64,000 nt of DNA from Chloroflexota bacterium (GTDB lineage: Bacteria; Chloroflexota; Anaerolineae; Anaerolineales; VGOW01). The position numbers and the translations under genes are program-made. The stretch lies in the NCBI GenBank assembly GCA_016875735.1, contig VGOW01000004.1, forward strand, positions 40,881 to 104,880, in the 5' to 3' direction. Under the pieces are notes generated by a model that ran no database searches, had not been told where the DNA came from, and saw only the letters and a program-made list of their open reading frames with translations. Below, piece after piece: positions 33,806 through 42,438 of this stretch (its first letter is position 1; each line of letters starts with the position of its first letter).

Positions 33806-35635
33806 ATGACATCTGGCAATCACAGCTTCCCCAGCCCCTTCAGCCTCACCACGCCGCCCGGCGCCGAAGGTTGGGAAGACCTCTACCCCTATTATCTTTT
33901 GTTCAGCGATGACCGGCGCGACTATGAAGACTCGTCCTTTTGGTTTCAGGACGGCATGCACTGGCGCGAGGTGCTGTACCCCTTCGACAGCATCTTCATG
34001 GAATTCGCCCTCAAATCCCTCTCGCAATACAACACCCGCTTCTACCTCATCCCGCCCGCGCTCGGCGTGGATTACCGCGTGATCAACGGCTACGCCTACC
34101 TCACGCCGCTGGCCATCACCGACGGGCCGACGATTGAATCCCGCGTGCCTCACTTCCTCGCGCGGGCCGGACACTACTTCCAGAACTGGAACGATCTCTA
34201 CGCTAAGTGGCAAGTGAAGATCAAGCGCGTCATCGTGGACATGGAGGGACTCGAATTCGCCCCGCTTCCCGAAATGGTGCCTTTGTCGTGGGTCACCGAT
34301 GGGCGCGGCATTGGCTCCAGCTTCGATCTCATGTCGCGCTACAACAAGTTGATCGAACTGGGGTTGGAAGGCTGGCAATTCCACTTCGAGTTCCTCAATC
34401 TGGGTTACGCCGCCTATCTCGACTTCTTCATGTTCTGCAAGCAGAACTTCCCCGATATTCCCGATCAGGCCATCGCCAAAATGGTCGCCGGAATCGAAGT
34501 CGATCTCTTCCGCCCCGACGACGAACTGAAGCGGCTCGCTCATGCCGCCGTCGAACTCGGCGTGGCCGGCGAATTGAAGATGAGCGGGGGATCCGCTGAA
34601 GCGCTCGACCGGATGCAGAAAGCCAAGAACGGTTTGCAATGGCTGGCCGAGTTGGATCGCTCGAAAGACCCGTGGTTCAACTTCTCCAGCGGCACCGGCT
34701 TCTATCATCACGACCCGGTGTGGATCGAAAACCTCGACGTGCCTTTCGGTTTCCTGCGCAACTACATCACTCAAGTGGAGGCCGGAGTAAAACTCTCTCG
34801 CCCGCTCCAAGCCATCCGCGACGAGCGCGAACGCGTCGCCAACGAGTACGCTTCCTTCCTCTCCACCGACGAAGACCGCGCCACCTTCCAGGGTAAACTT
34901 GGCCTCGCCCGCACCGTCTTCCCCTACGTCGAGAACCACAACTTCTACGTCGAGCACTGGCATCACTCTGTCTTCTGGCGCAAGATGCGCGAACTGGGCA
35001 AAGTGTTCGTCGCCGCCAAATTCACCAACGAAGTGGACGACATCTTCTACCTGCGCCGCGACGAAATCCCCGTGGCCCTCTTCGATATGAGCAACGGTTG
35101 GGCCGTGGGCGCCGATGCGCGCGGGCCGAAATACTGGCCGCGTGAAATCGCCCGCCGCAAGAAGATCGTGGAGGCCCTGCGCAAGTGGACTCCGCCGCCG
35201 GCGCTCGGCAAGCCGCCGGAAATCGTCACCGAACCGTTCACCATCATGCTTTGGGGTATCACCAACGAAAGCATCAACACCTGGCTAGGCGGCCTCGGCG
35301 CCAGCACCGATCTCAAAGGCTTCGCCGGATCGCCCGGCACCGCCGAAGGCCCGGCTCGCGTGATCACCAGCGCCGCCGAGATCGATCAGGTGAAGGAGGG
35401 CGAAATCCTCGTCTGCCCGATCACCGCGCCGTCGTGGGCGCCCATCTTCTCGCGCATCAAAGCCGCCGTCACCGACATCGGCGGCATGATGTCGCACGCC
35501 GCCATCGTCTGCCGCGAATACGGCCTGCCCGCCGTGGTGGGCACCGGCTTTGCCACGCAGAAGATTACCACTGGCATGATCGTTCGCGTGGACGGCACCA
35601 AAGGCACGGTTGCCGTCGTCTCCAACGGCAAGTAG
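33806..35635 (+). CDS. PEP-synthase-like phosphohistidine protein, phenylphosphate synthase PpsA-like
   Basis: A 609-residue protein. It ends in the swivelling phosphohistidine domain, with FAGSPGTAEGPARVI and the active histidine in GGMMSHAAIVCREYGLPAV (His about 564). The first 480 residues lack PEP/pyruvate-binding motifs and match the PEP-utilising 'mobile region' type. Phenylphosphate synthase subunit 1 is a protein of about 70 kDa of this type that carries phosphate from ATP to phenol by way of the histidine. The length and adjacency to the PpsB-like gene agree. A GAGGAGG site precedes the ATG. A PpsC-like (CBS-domain) gene is not seen in the window. Confidence 0.86.
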   Translation: MTSGNHSFPSPFSLTTPPGAEGWEDLYPYYLLFSDDRRDYEDSSFWFQDGMHWREVLYPFDSIFMEFALKSLSQYNTRFYLIPPALGVDYRVINGYAYLTPLAITDGPTIESRVPHFLARAGHYFQNWNDLYAKWQVKIKRVIVDMEGLEFAPLPEMVPLSWVTDGRGIGSSFDLMSRYNKLIELGLEGWQFHFEFLNLGYAAYLDFFMFCKQNFPDIPDQAIAKMVAGIEVDLFRPDDELKRLAHAAVELGVAGELKMSGGSAEALDRMQKAKNGLQWLAELDRSKDPWFNFSSGTGFYHHDPVWIENLDVPFGFLRNYITQVEAGVKLSRPLQAIRDERERVANEYASFLSTDEDRATFQGKLGLARTVFPYVENHNFYVEHWHHSVFWRKMRELGKVFVAAKFTNEVDDIFYLRRDEIPVALFDMSNGWAVGADARGPKYWPREIARRKKIVEALRKWTPPPALGKPPEIVTEPFTIMLWGITNESINTWLGGLGASTDLKGFAGSPGTAEGPARVITSAAEIDQVKEGEILVCPITAPSWAPIFSRIKAAVTDIGGMMSHAAIVCREYGLPAVVGTGFATQKITTGMIVRVDGTKGTVAVVSNGK

Positions 35636-35666
35636 CTCACGCGGCCTCACGTAGGCGCGTTGCGCG

Positions 35667-35700
35667 CCCTCACCCTGCCCTCGCGAGGGCAGGGTGAGGG
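35667..35700. repeat. 34-bp perfect palindrome in front of the MEDS-BTAD regulator
   Basis: A GC-rich perfect inverted repeat without loop bases: 17 bases (35667-35683) matched exactly by 35684-35700, built from CCCTCACCC and CCCTCG words. Such CCCTCACCC...GGGTGAGGG elements are a widespread REP-like type. Its right end (GAGGG) is also the best ribosome site of the following gene, so folding would hide it. It may also end transcription from the upstream gene. Confidence 0.85.
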
Positions 35701-35710
35701 AAAGTTTTTC

Positions 35711-37282
35711 ATGCGTCAACCTCAGCGCGGCGATCACCTCTGCCTGTTTTACCAACGCCTCGTCGAACTCTGGCCGCTCGCCGCCGCCTTCGCGCGCGGC
35801 GGCCTCGCCTCGGGCGAGCAATGCTTGTGCGTCACCGAAGAATATGATCCCGACACGCTTCTCTCAGCGTTGCGCGATCATGGCTTGCCCGTTCCCGCTC
35901 CGACTCAACTCCTCATCCGCACCGCCGACGAGATCGGGTTGACGGCCAACCCCTTTTCGGTTGGGCAAGCAGTGAGCGCATGGCAGCTCCTCGCCGAGTC
36001 GGCCATTGCCGCCGGATACAAAGGCCTGCGGCTCGTCGTGGATATGTCGTGGATTCTCCGCAACCCGTCGAGCCTCGCTCGCCTCGCCGAATACGAAGCG
36101 CGCGCCGAGCAATGCTTTTCCGCCGCCTCCATCACTGCGCTGTGCTATTACAATCAACAACGATTCCCGGAAGAGATTCTTTTGGACGCGCTCCGCACTC
36201 ACCCGGCCGCCGCCGTCGAAGGGCGCATCCGCGAGAATCAGTTTTACATCCCTCCCGATATTTTTCTTCGCCAAGATCGACGCGCGCAATTCTATTGGCA
36301 TCTGCGGCAACTCGATCCGAGCCGTCGAACGACGCTCGATGGCGCGGAGTCGGCGCCCCCCGCCAAAGCCTCTCCGTGGGAAGCCGCCACCCGGCGGCGA
36401 CCCATCCCGCTCGTCGCCGCCGATAATCACCCACCCGAAGACCCGGCCAATTGGCGCTGGCAAGTGTATTGTTTGGGCAAACTGCGAGTCCAGCGGCACG
36501 ATGGCGCGTTCGTCAATTGGAACGCGGCCAAAGGCGCGACGAAAAAAATCAAAACGCTCTTCGCTTATCTTTTGCAGCGCGGCAAGACCGGCGCATCCGC
36601 CGAACAGTTAGCCGATCTGCTTTGGCCCGACGAACCCGACCGCCACAAAACGATGGGCCGGCTCTATCACACCATTCACGCTCTGCGGCTCGCCCTCGAA
36701 CCGGGGCTGACCAGCGGGCGCGACTCGCGCTACCTTTCCATTCGCGAAGGCCAATGCTTTTTGCGCTTGCCCGACGAAACGTGGCTCGATGTTGAGGCCT
36801 TCGAGCAGTTCTGCTATCGCGGCGAGCGATTGCTCGAAGCGGGCGACGACGACAATGCGCTGGCCTGTTACCTCGCCGCCGACAAACTTTACACCGGCGA
36901 TCTGCTGGCCGACATTCCGTTGATTTACGCCGAGCGCACCGACGACGATTGGTGTTGGAGCCGCCGCTATTGGATGCAGGAGATGTATCTTAAACTGCTT
37001 GTGGGCCTGGCCGGAATCCATCGGCGGCGCGGCGCAACGGAAGAAGTGTTGGCGTGCGCGCGCCGCGCCCTCGCCCTCGATCCGTGCAACGAGATCGGCC
37101 ACCGCGAAATGATGCTCAGCCTTCACCTCGCCGGCCGCCCCGATGCCCTCGAACGCCACTATCAAATTTGCCGCGAAGCATTGCGCCGCCACGAAGGCCG
37201 CCCCCCCGAATCCGAAACCGTTCGGCTGTATGAATCGCTGGCGCAGCCTGGCGCGCACCGCGCCCATCCCCAAACAACGTAG
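35711..37282 (+). CDS. MEDS-domain BTAD transcriptional regulator
   Basis: A 523-residue regulator. Residues 1-185 match the MEDS (methanogen/methylotroph DcmR sensory) type: QRGDHLCLFYQ at the start, GLASGEQCLCVTE, then the DMSW and ITALCYYNQQRF segments. Residues from about 253 hold a BTAD module with an OmpR-like winged helix (CLGKLRVQRHDGAFVNW ... LADLLWPDE) followed by TPR helices to the end. I prefer ATG 35711 because an upstream start would begin inside the 34-bp palindrome. It probably regulates the following oxidoreductase/ETF operon. A decayed relative is at 43.7 kb. Confidence 0.88.
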   Translation: MRQPQRGDHLCLFYQRLVELWPLAAAFARGGLASGEQCLCVTEEYDPDTLLSALRDHGLPVPAPTQLLIRTADEIGLTANPFSVGQAVSAWQLLAESAIAAGYKGLRLVVDMSWILRNPSSLARLAEYEARAEQCFSAASITALCYYNQQRFPEEILLDALRTHPAAAVEGRIRENQFYIPPDIFLRQDRRAQFYWHLRQLDPSRRTTLDGAESAPPAKASPWEAATRRRPIPLVAADNHPPEDPANWRWQVYCLGKLRVQRHDGAFVNWNAAKGATKKIKTLFAYLLQRGKTGASAEQLADLLWPDEPDRHKTMGRLYHTIHALRLALEPGLTSGRDSRYLSIREGQCFLRLPDETWLDVEAFEQFCYRGERLLEAGDDDNALACYLAADKLYTGDLLADIPLIYAERTDDDWCWSRRYWMQEMYLKLLVGLAGIHRRRGATEEVLACARRALALDPCNEIGHREMMLSLHLAGRPDALERHYQICREALRRHEGRPPESETVRLYESLAQPGAHRAHPQTT

Positions 37283-37352
37283 GGGCGGCCCCTGCGGTCG
37301 CCCCATGCAGGGCAGTCGCAAGGACTGCCCCTACGGAGGGGCGCGCAGGTAA
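37280..37352. repeat. GTAGGGGC-type GC-rich hairpin repeat
   Basis: Starts at the stop codon of the MEDS-BTAD gene. It contains GTAGGGGC...GCCCC and the hairpin GGGCAGTC/GACTGCCC (8-bp stem), then CCCTACGG. The same word family occurs near 54.7 and 56.2 kb. It is a dispersed REP-like element that could also end transcription. Confidence 0.75.
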
Positions 37353-37396
37353 TCCAAAAAGCCAAAGGTTAACCAAAGGTCGGCCTGCTATCATCC

Positions 37397-37420
37397 GTGC
37401 AGATCGAAAATTTTCTGCAC
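37397..37420. promoter_or_regulatory. Inverted repeat ahead of the CrtI-like gene
   Basis: GTGCAGA (37397-37403) and TCTGCAC (37414-37420) flank ten AT-rich bases, directly before the AGGAG ribosome site. TATCAT at 37389-37394 could be a -10 element, but no convincing -35 is seen. Possible operator or mRNA hairpin. Confidence 0.45.
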
Positions 37421-37434
37421 AGGAGATCCCCATC

Positions 37435-39084
37435 ATGCCTGACTCAAACTATGACGCGATTGTGATCGGCGGCGGACACCACGGCACCATCATGGCCTGC
37501 TATTTGGCGAAGGCCGGGATGAAAACGGCGGTGTTCGAGAAGCACCCCAACTTCGGCGGCGGCGCCATCAGCGAAGAGGCCCCCGCGCCGGGCTTCCGCC
37601 AAAACTCGTGCGCCCACTTCACCCGCTTCTACAGCCACCCATCGTACAAAGAATTCAACCTGCGCGATGAAGGCCTGCGCTACATCTTCCCCGACGAAAA
37701 CGAAGGGATGATTTACTACGACAACACCAGTTTCATCGGCTACTCGGCCTATCGCGTCGTCGATCCGGAAACTGGGCGGCAGGAATACGCCGACGACAAC
37801 GTGAAGAAAACCTACGAACAGATTCTTCGCTTCTCGAAACGCGACGCCGAGATGTATCTCGTTTATCTCGACAAATACACCCGCTACTGGAAACCGGCCT
37901 TTCACCGCCACCGTTTCACTGCCCCCACGCCGTGGGGCACGCCCGACCCGCTCGAAGAACTCGTCACCAATCCCGACAGCGGCCTCGAGCCTGTGCATCA
38001 ATTCATGACCGTGCAGCAGCTGGCCTACGATTTCTTCGAGAGCGCGGAACTGCGCACGCTGTTCATGCGCGCCGTGCCCACCTCCGGCGGCTGTTTCGCC
38101 GACGACGTGCTCGGCCTGCAAGGGTTGGTGCACTGCATCGCCCTCGTGCTCTCGTTCGAACCGGCCTCCATCGCCGTCGGCGGCACGCAGGCCATCACCG
38201 ATGCGCTCGTCTCGGCGGGCAAAAAGATGGGCACGCATTACTTCCCCGGGCAAGAAGTGGATCGAGTGATGGTGGAAGGCGGCGAAGCCAAAGGCGTGAT
38301 ATTGGGCGACGGCTCGCCCGTGAAGGCGCGGTTGGTCGTCAGCGATCTCGGCGTGCCGCAAACCGTGTTCCGCATGTTGCGCGATCACAAGTTCGACGAC
38401 AAGACTGCCCACCGCGTGCGCAACATCCATTACGACCGCGCGCAGATTCTGTGGGGCAACGTGGCGATGCACGAACTGCCCAAATACACTGCCGAAGCCG
38501 ACAACCCCGGCGTGGGCAACCAGCCGCGACTCTACTGGGGACCGAAAGACCCCGACTACTACGCCTCGAAGTATCAGCACGAAATCTTCATGCTCGGCTT
38601 TCCGCAGCAGCTCTTCGTGCTCACCGCGCCTGACAGCATTTGGGATCGCACGCGCGCGCCGGGCGACAAGCACACCGTGCTCATCGAAGACTTCAGCGCC
38701 CCCAGCCGATTCTTCTCGGCCCGCGAATGGACTCGCATCCGCGACGACTTTGTGGATCAGGCTCTGCAACAATGGCAGAAGCTCGCCCCGAACATGACTC
38801 GCGACAATGTGATCGCCACGCGCATTTACACGCCGTACGATGTTGAGGTGAGCCATCCCGATATGTTGCAGGGCGGTTGGGCCGAGGGCAGTATGTTCGC
38901 CTCGCAGCTCACTCGCTTCCGCCCCACGCCCGAATTTTCGGGCTACCGCACGCCGGTGAAGAATATGTACATCTGCTCATCGAATCTGCATTCGGCGGGC
39001 GGCATCGGGCGCGGCAGTTCGTATAACTGCTACAAGACTCTGGCTAAAGACCTCGGCCTGCGCGCCCCCGAAGGCCCGGCGTAA
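37435..39084 (+). CDS. CrtI/phytoene desaturase-like FAD-dependent oxidoreductase
   Basis: A 549-residue flavoprotein. The N-terminal dinucleotide fold is AIVIGGGHHGTIMACYLAKAG with a following acidic ending (VFEKHPNFGGGA). A C-terminal FAD segment with NMYICSSNLHSAGGIGRGSS is typical of the CrtI/amine-oxidase superfamily. Carotenoid genes are absent, so it is not a pigment enzyme by context. The next two genes encode an ETF pair, which suggests that it passes electrons from a hydrophobic or alicyclic substrate to ETF. An AGGAG site precedes the ATG. Confidence 0.85.
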   Translation: MPDSNYDAIVIGGGHHGTIMACYLAKAGMKTAVFEKHPNFGGGAISEEAPAPGFRQNSCAHFTRFYSHPSYKEFNLRDEGLRYIFPDENEGMIYYDNTSFIGYSAYRVVDPETGRQEYADDNVKKTYEQILRFSKRDAEMYLVYLDKYTRYWKPAFHRHRFTAPTPWGTPDPLEELVTNPDSGLEPVHQFMTVQQLAYDFFESAELRTLFMRAVPTSGGCFADDVLGLQGLVHCIALVLSFEPASIAVGGTQAITDALVSAGKKMGTHYFPGQEVDRVMVEGGEAKGVILGDGSPVKARLVVSDLGVPQTVFRMLRDHKFDDKTAHRVRNIHYDRAQILWGNVAMHELPKYTAEADNPGVGNQPRLYWGPKDPDYYASKYQHEIFMLGFPQQLFVLTAPDSIWDRTRAPGDKHTVLIEDFSAPSRFFSAREWTRIRDDFVDQALQQWQKLAPNMTRDNVIATRIYTPYDVEVSHPDMLQGGWAEGSMFASQLTRFRPTPEFSGYRTPVKNMYICSSNLHSAGGIGRGSSYNCYKTLAKDLGLRAPEGPA

Positions 39085-39089
39085 ATGCA

Positions 39090-39115
39090 TGGGGGCGATT
39101 GGCCAATCGCCCCCA
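39090..39115. repeat. 26-bp perfect palindrome before etfB
   Basis: TGGGGGCGATTGG (39090-39102) is followed directly by its exact reverse complement (39103-39115). It belongs to the dispersed GGGGGCGA/TCGCCCC type repeats. It lies between the oxidoreductase stop and the etfB start and has no T-run. Confidence 0.82.
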
Positions 39116-39128
39116 CAAAAATTTCATC

Positions 39129-39938
39129 ATGCGAATCATCGTTTGCATCAAACAGGTTTTCGATCCGCTCACGCCGGTCAACGCCCTCACCATCGATTCG
39201 GATCGCAAAAAGATTCTCGGCTCGGCCTACACCCCGCCGGTGATCAACGGCTACGACGAGCAAGCGCTCGAAGCCGCATTGCGAATCAAAGAGAACTGGC
39301 CGGGCGGCGAGTGCGAGATCGTCGCCCTCTCGCTCGGCGAGCGTTTCAAATTGGATGTGATGAAAAAGGCGCTGGCGGTGGGGGCCGATGAACTGGTGTT
39401 GGTGGATGACGCCGCCTTCGACACAGCGGATTCCGTTTTCATCGCCCGCGCGTTGGCGGCGGCCATCCACCGTTTGGGCGGCGCGGATTTGGTGTTGTGC
39501 GGGCGGCAGGCCTCCGATTGGGATAACGCGCAAGCGCCGCTCCTCCTCGGCGAGATGTTGGGCTGGCCGTGCCTCACGCTGGCGCGGCGCGTGGAGGTGC
39601 GCAATGGGCGGGTGGAAGTGGAGCGCGTGTTGAGCGACGGCTCGCAAGTGATGGAGAGCAACCTCCCGGCAGTGGTGACGGTGACCAGCGAACTCGGCGA
39701 GTTGCGCTTCCCTCCGGCGCGGGCGCGATTGCAGGTGGCGCGGCGGCGTCCCAAAGAAATGACATTGAAAGAATTGAATGTTGAGATCGGCTCACCCGCC
39801 GCAGAAGTGATCGACGTATCGCTGTTGAAAGTGGAGCGCGAGTGCCAATACATCGGCGGAGCGAACGGCGCGGAGGCCGGCCGCCGTTTGGCCGAGACGC
39901 TTATCGACGCGGGATTAATCAGCCCGAACGGAGGGTGA
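39129..39938 (+). CDS. etfB: Electron transfer flavoprotein, beta subunit
   Basis: A 269-residue EtfB/FixA protein. It starts MRIIVCIKQVFDP and contains the VINGYDEQALEAALRIKE segment, the AMP/FAD-binding DLVLCGRQASDWDNAQAPLLLGE region and a final PKEMTLKELNVE tail segment that contacts EtfA. It carries electrons, with EtfA, from flavoprotein dehydrogenases to a quinone reductase. I place the start at ATG 39129, after the 26-bp palindrome. It ends two bases before etfA. A CrtI-like oxidoreductase precedes it, and two acyl-CoA dehydrogenases occur in the window. Confidence 0.92.
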   Translation: MRIIVCIKQVFDPLTPVNALTIDSDRKKILGSAYTPPVINGYDEQALEAALRIKENWPGGECEIVALSLGERFKLDVMKKALAVGADELVLVDDAAFDTADSVFIARALAAAIHRLGGADLVLCGRQASDWDNAQAPLLLGEMLGWPCLTLARRVEVRNGRVEVERVLSDGSQVMESNLPAVVTVTSELGELRFPPARARLQVARRRPKEMTLKELNVEIGSPAAEVIDVSLLKVERECQYIGGANGAEAGRRLAETLIDAGLISPNGG

Positions 39939-39940
39939 CG

Positions 39941-40909
39941 ATGGCTGGCATTCTGATTTTTGCCGAGACCGACGCGGGGGCGATCCTTCCGAACTTTTGG
40001 GAGCAAGTGGCGGCGGCGCGGACGCTCGCGCCGCAATTGGGCAGTGTGAGTGTGGCCGCGCTCGGTTGGCAGATCAAAACCGACGAGGCTCTGAGGAGCG
40101 GGGCGGAGGCGGTGTATGTTTTGGAGGATGAGCGTTTGACCGAGCCGTGGCCCGACGCGCATTTGAGCGCCCTCGAGTCGTTGTGCCACGAACTGCATCC
40201 GGCGATGATCGTCATGCCGCGCACGACTCTCGGAATGGAAGTAGCCGCGCGATTGGCCTTTCGACTCGGCGGGGCGCTGGCGCAAGATGCGATGACTTTG
40301 CAATTGGCCGACGACGCGCTCACCATCACCCGGCCTGTTGCGGGCGGGGCGGCCTCGGCCACCGTGCGCCTCAACCGCGCGCCGTGGATTGTCGTGCCGC
40401 GTTCCGGGGCGTTCACGCCTGCCGAGCCGGGCGCCGAAGCCAGCGCCAAAGTAGTGTCGGTGCAACCTTCGATCTCGGATGCGGCGTTGAAGACTCGATG
40501 CGTGTCGCGCGCGCGGCAGGAAGGTGAAACGATCAGCCTCGAACGGGCGCGGGTGATCATCTCCGGCGGGCGCGGCCTCGACGGCCCGGAGCCGTTCCAA
40601 CTTCTGCATCGGATCGCCGACGCCATCGGCGGGGCGGTGGGGGCTTCGCGCCCGCCCTGCGATTCAGGTTGGGTGCCCACCTCGTATCAAATCGGATTGA
40701 CGGGCAAAATGGTGTCGCCCGAAGTGTACATCGCCGTGGGCATCTCCGGCGCAACCCAGCACACCACCGGCTGTTCGTCGGCGCGGACGATTGTGGCGAT
40801 CAACACCGACAAAGACGCGCCCATCTTTCGCATGGCGACGTACGGCGTGGTGGGCGATTGGAAAGAAGTTCTGCCCGCCTTTCACGCCGCGCTCGCTGAT
40901 CGCGGCTGA
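39941..40909 (+). CDS. etfA: Electron transfer flavoprotein, alpha subunit
   Basis: A 322-residue EtfA/FixB protein. The C-terminal FAD domain is clear: [15 protein letters not shown], then [38 protein letters not shown] and [10 protein letters not shown]. The start is ATG 39941, directly after GAGGGTGACG; the gene is coupled to etfB by a two-base gap. With EtfB it forms the heterodimeric carrier. Its place next to the oxidoreductase and the aldehyde dehydrogenase suggests a dedicated ETF rather than a general one. Confidence 0.93.
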   Translation: MAGILIFAETDAGAILPNFWEQVAAARTLAPQLGSVSVAALGWQIKTDEALRSGAEAVYVLEDERLTEPWPDAHLSALESLCHELHPAMIVMPRTTLGMEVAARLAFRLGGALAQDAMTLQLADDALTITRPVAGGAASATVRLNRAPWIVVPRSGAFTPAEPGAEASAKVVSVQPSISDAALKTRCVSRARQEGETISLERARVIISGGRGLDGPEPFQLLHRIADAIGGAVGASRPPCDSGWVPTSYQIGLTGKMVSPEVYIAVGISGATQHTTGCSSARTIVAINTDKDAPIFRMATYGVVGDWKEVLPAFHAALADRG

Positions 40910-40919
40910 CGAGTGCGAT

Positions 40920-40989
40920 CCACGAAAAACACAAAGGGGCACGAAGAATACGGAAAGCCATTCGTGTCTCTTCGTGACCTTCGTGGAGC
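40920..40989. repeat. Mirrored decamer array (cacgaag family) before the aldehyde dehydrogenase
   Basis: Seven units of 10 bases: ccacgaaaaa, cacaaagggg, cacgaagaat, acggaaagcc, then the complementary attcgtgtct, cttcgtgacc, ttcgtggagc. The last unit gives a GGAG ribosome site for the next gene. Confidence 0.82.
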
Positions 40990-40998
40990 AAGACTCTG

Positions 40999-42429
40999 AT
41001 GAAGTTTTTCATTGACGGCCAATGGACTCCTTCGACTTCGGGGCGGGCGGCGCCGATTCGCAACCCGGCCACCGGCGAAACGATTGACTTCGTTCCGCTG
41101 GGGGACGCCGCCGACGCCGACCGCGCCCTGCGCTCGGCGCAAGCCGCCTTCGGCGCGTGGCGCGCGCGCCCCATGGCCGACCGCGCCAAACTTCAGCACG
41201 CCGCCGCCGCCGAAATGCGAAAGCGACTCGACGAACTGGCGCACAGCATCACCCTCGAAGTGGGCCGCCCGCTGGCCGGAGCGCGCAGTGAGATCGAACG
41301 CTCCGCCGATCTGCTCGACTACTTTGCCGAAGAAGGTCTCCGGCTCACCGGCGACATTCCACTGCTCAACTTGCCCGACGAGCGGGTGATGGTGATCAAA
41401 GAGCCGGTGGGCGTCGTGGTTGCCATCACCCCGTTCAACTATCCAATCACACTGCTCACTTTCAAGATCGGCGCGGCGCTCATCGCCGGATGCGCCGTGG
41501 TTGCCAAACCCGCCGAGGACACGCCGCTGACGACACTGACGCTGGCCGAACTCTTTCACGGAGTCGGCTTCCCACCGGGCGTGTTCAACGTGGTCACGGG
41601 CGCGGGCGGAGAGATCGGTCGGGCGTTAGTCGAGCATCCCATCCCGCGCAAAGTCTCATTCACCGGCAGCGCCGAGGGCGGCAAACGAATCGCCGCGCTC
41701 GCCGCGCAAACAAACAAACGAGTGACGCTCGAACTCGGCGGGCAGTGCCCGGCCATCGTGAGCGATGACGCCGATCTCGATGTTGCCGTGCCCGCGCTCG
41801 TCAAACAGTCTTTCGACAATGCCGGGCAGTTTTGCTATCGCATCAATCGGCTGTATGTTCAGCGCGGCGTGTTCGATGCGTTTGGCGAACGGTTCGCCGC
41901 TGGCGCGCGCGCGCTGAAAGTGGGCAACGGGTTGACGGCGGGTTGCCAAATGGGGCCGCTGGTGAACGACGGCGGACTGCAAAAATCGGAAGCGCATGTA
42001 CGCGATGCATTGGCGAAGGGAGCGCAGTTGATCGTGGGGGGCCGCCGACTCACGGGTGGCGAGTTCGATGCGGGCCGATTCTTTCCGCCCACCGTGCTGA
42101 CGCACACCGATCACTCGATGTTGATCATGTCTGAAGAGACGTTCGGGCCGGTGGTGGGCATCATGCCAGTGGACACGTTGGAGGAGGCGGTGTCGCACGC
42201 GAACAACAGCCGCTACGGGCTGGCCGCGTATGTCTTCACCGGGAACATGGGGACAGCACTGCGCATCGCCGAGCAGTGCGAGGCCGGGTCGGTGTGGGTC
42301 AACGGAATCCATCGCTCATACAATCAGGTTCCGTTCGGCGGATTCAAGGAGAGCGGGCTGGGGCGGGAAAAGTCGCGTTATGGGCTGGAAGAGTATTTGG
42401 AATTGAAAACGATCTATCTGACGCTGTGA
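40999..42429 (+). CDS. Aldehyde dehydrogenase family protein
   Basis: A 476-residue NAD(P)-dependent aldehyde dehydrogenase. It has the cofactor segment ITPFNYPITLL, KPAEDTPLTTL, FTGSAEGG, the general base Glu in LELGGQCPA and the catalytic Cys in NAGQFCYRINRLYV, then EETFGPVVG. It resembles lactaldehyde/glycolaldehyde or succinate-semialdehyde types; the substrate is not fixed by sequence. It follows etfA and leads into an SDR gene, so the two may act in sequence on an alcohol/aldehyde. Only its ribosome site lies in the upstream decamer array. Confidence 0.9.
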   Translation: MKFFIDGQWTPSTSGRAAPIRNPATGETIDFVPLGDAADADRALRSAQAAFGAWRARPMADRAKLQHAAAAEMRKRLDELAHSITLEVGRPLAGARSEIERSADLLDYFAEEGLRLTGDIPLLNLPDERVMVIKEPVGVVVAITPFNYPITLLTFKIGAALIAGCAVVAKPAEDTPLTTLTLAELFHGVGFPPGVFNVVTGAGGEIGRALVEHPIPRKVSFTGSAEGGKRIAALAAQTNKRVTLELGGQCPAIVSDDADLDVAVPALVKQSFDNAGQFCYRINRLYVQRGVFDAFGERFAAGARALKVGNGLTAGCQMGPLVNDGGLQKSEAHVRDALAKGAQLIVGGRRLTGGEFDAGRFFPPTVLTHTDHSMLIMSEETFGPVVGIMPVDTLEEAVSHANNSRYGLAAYVFTGNMGTALRIAEQCEAGSVWVNGIHRSYNQVPFGGFKESGLGREKSRYGLEEYLELKTIYLTL

Positions 42430-42438
42430 GGAGTGGCA

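Noticed and set aside
37435..39084. Phytoene desaturase (carotenoid synthesis)
   Set aside because: No crtB, crtE or related genes are present; ETF genes follow instead.
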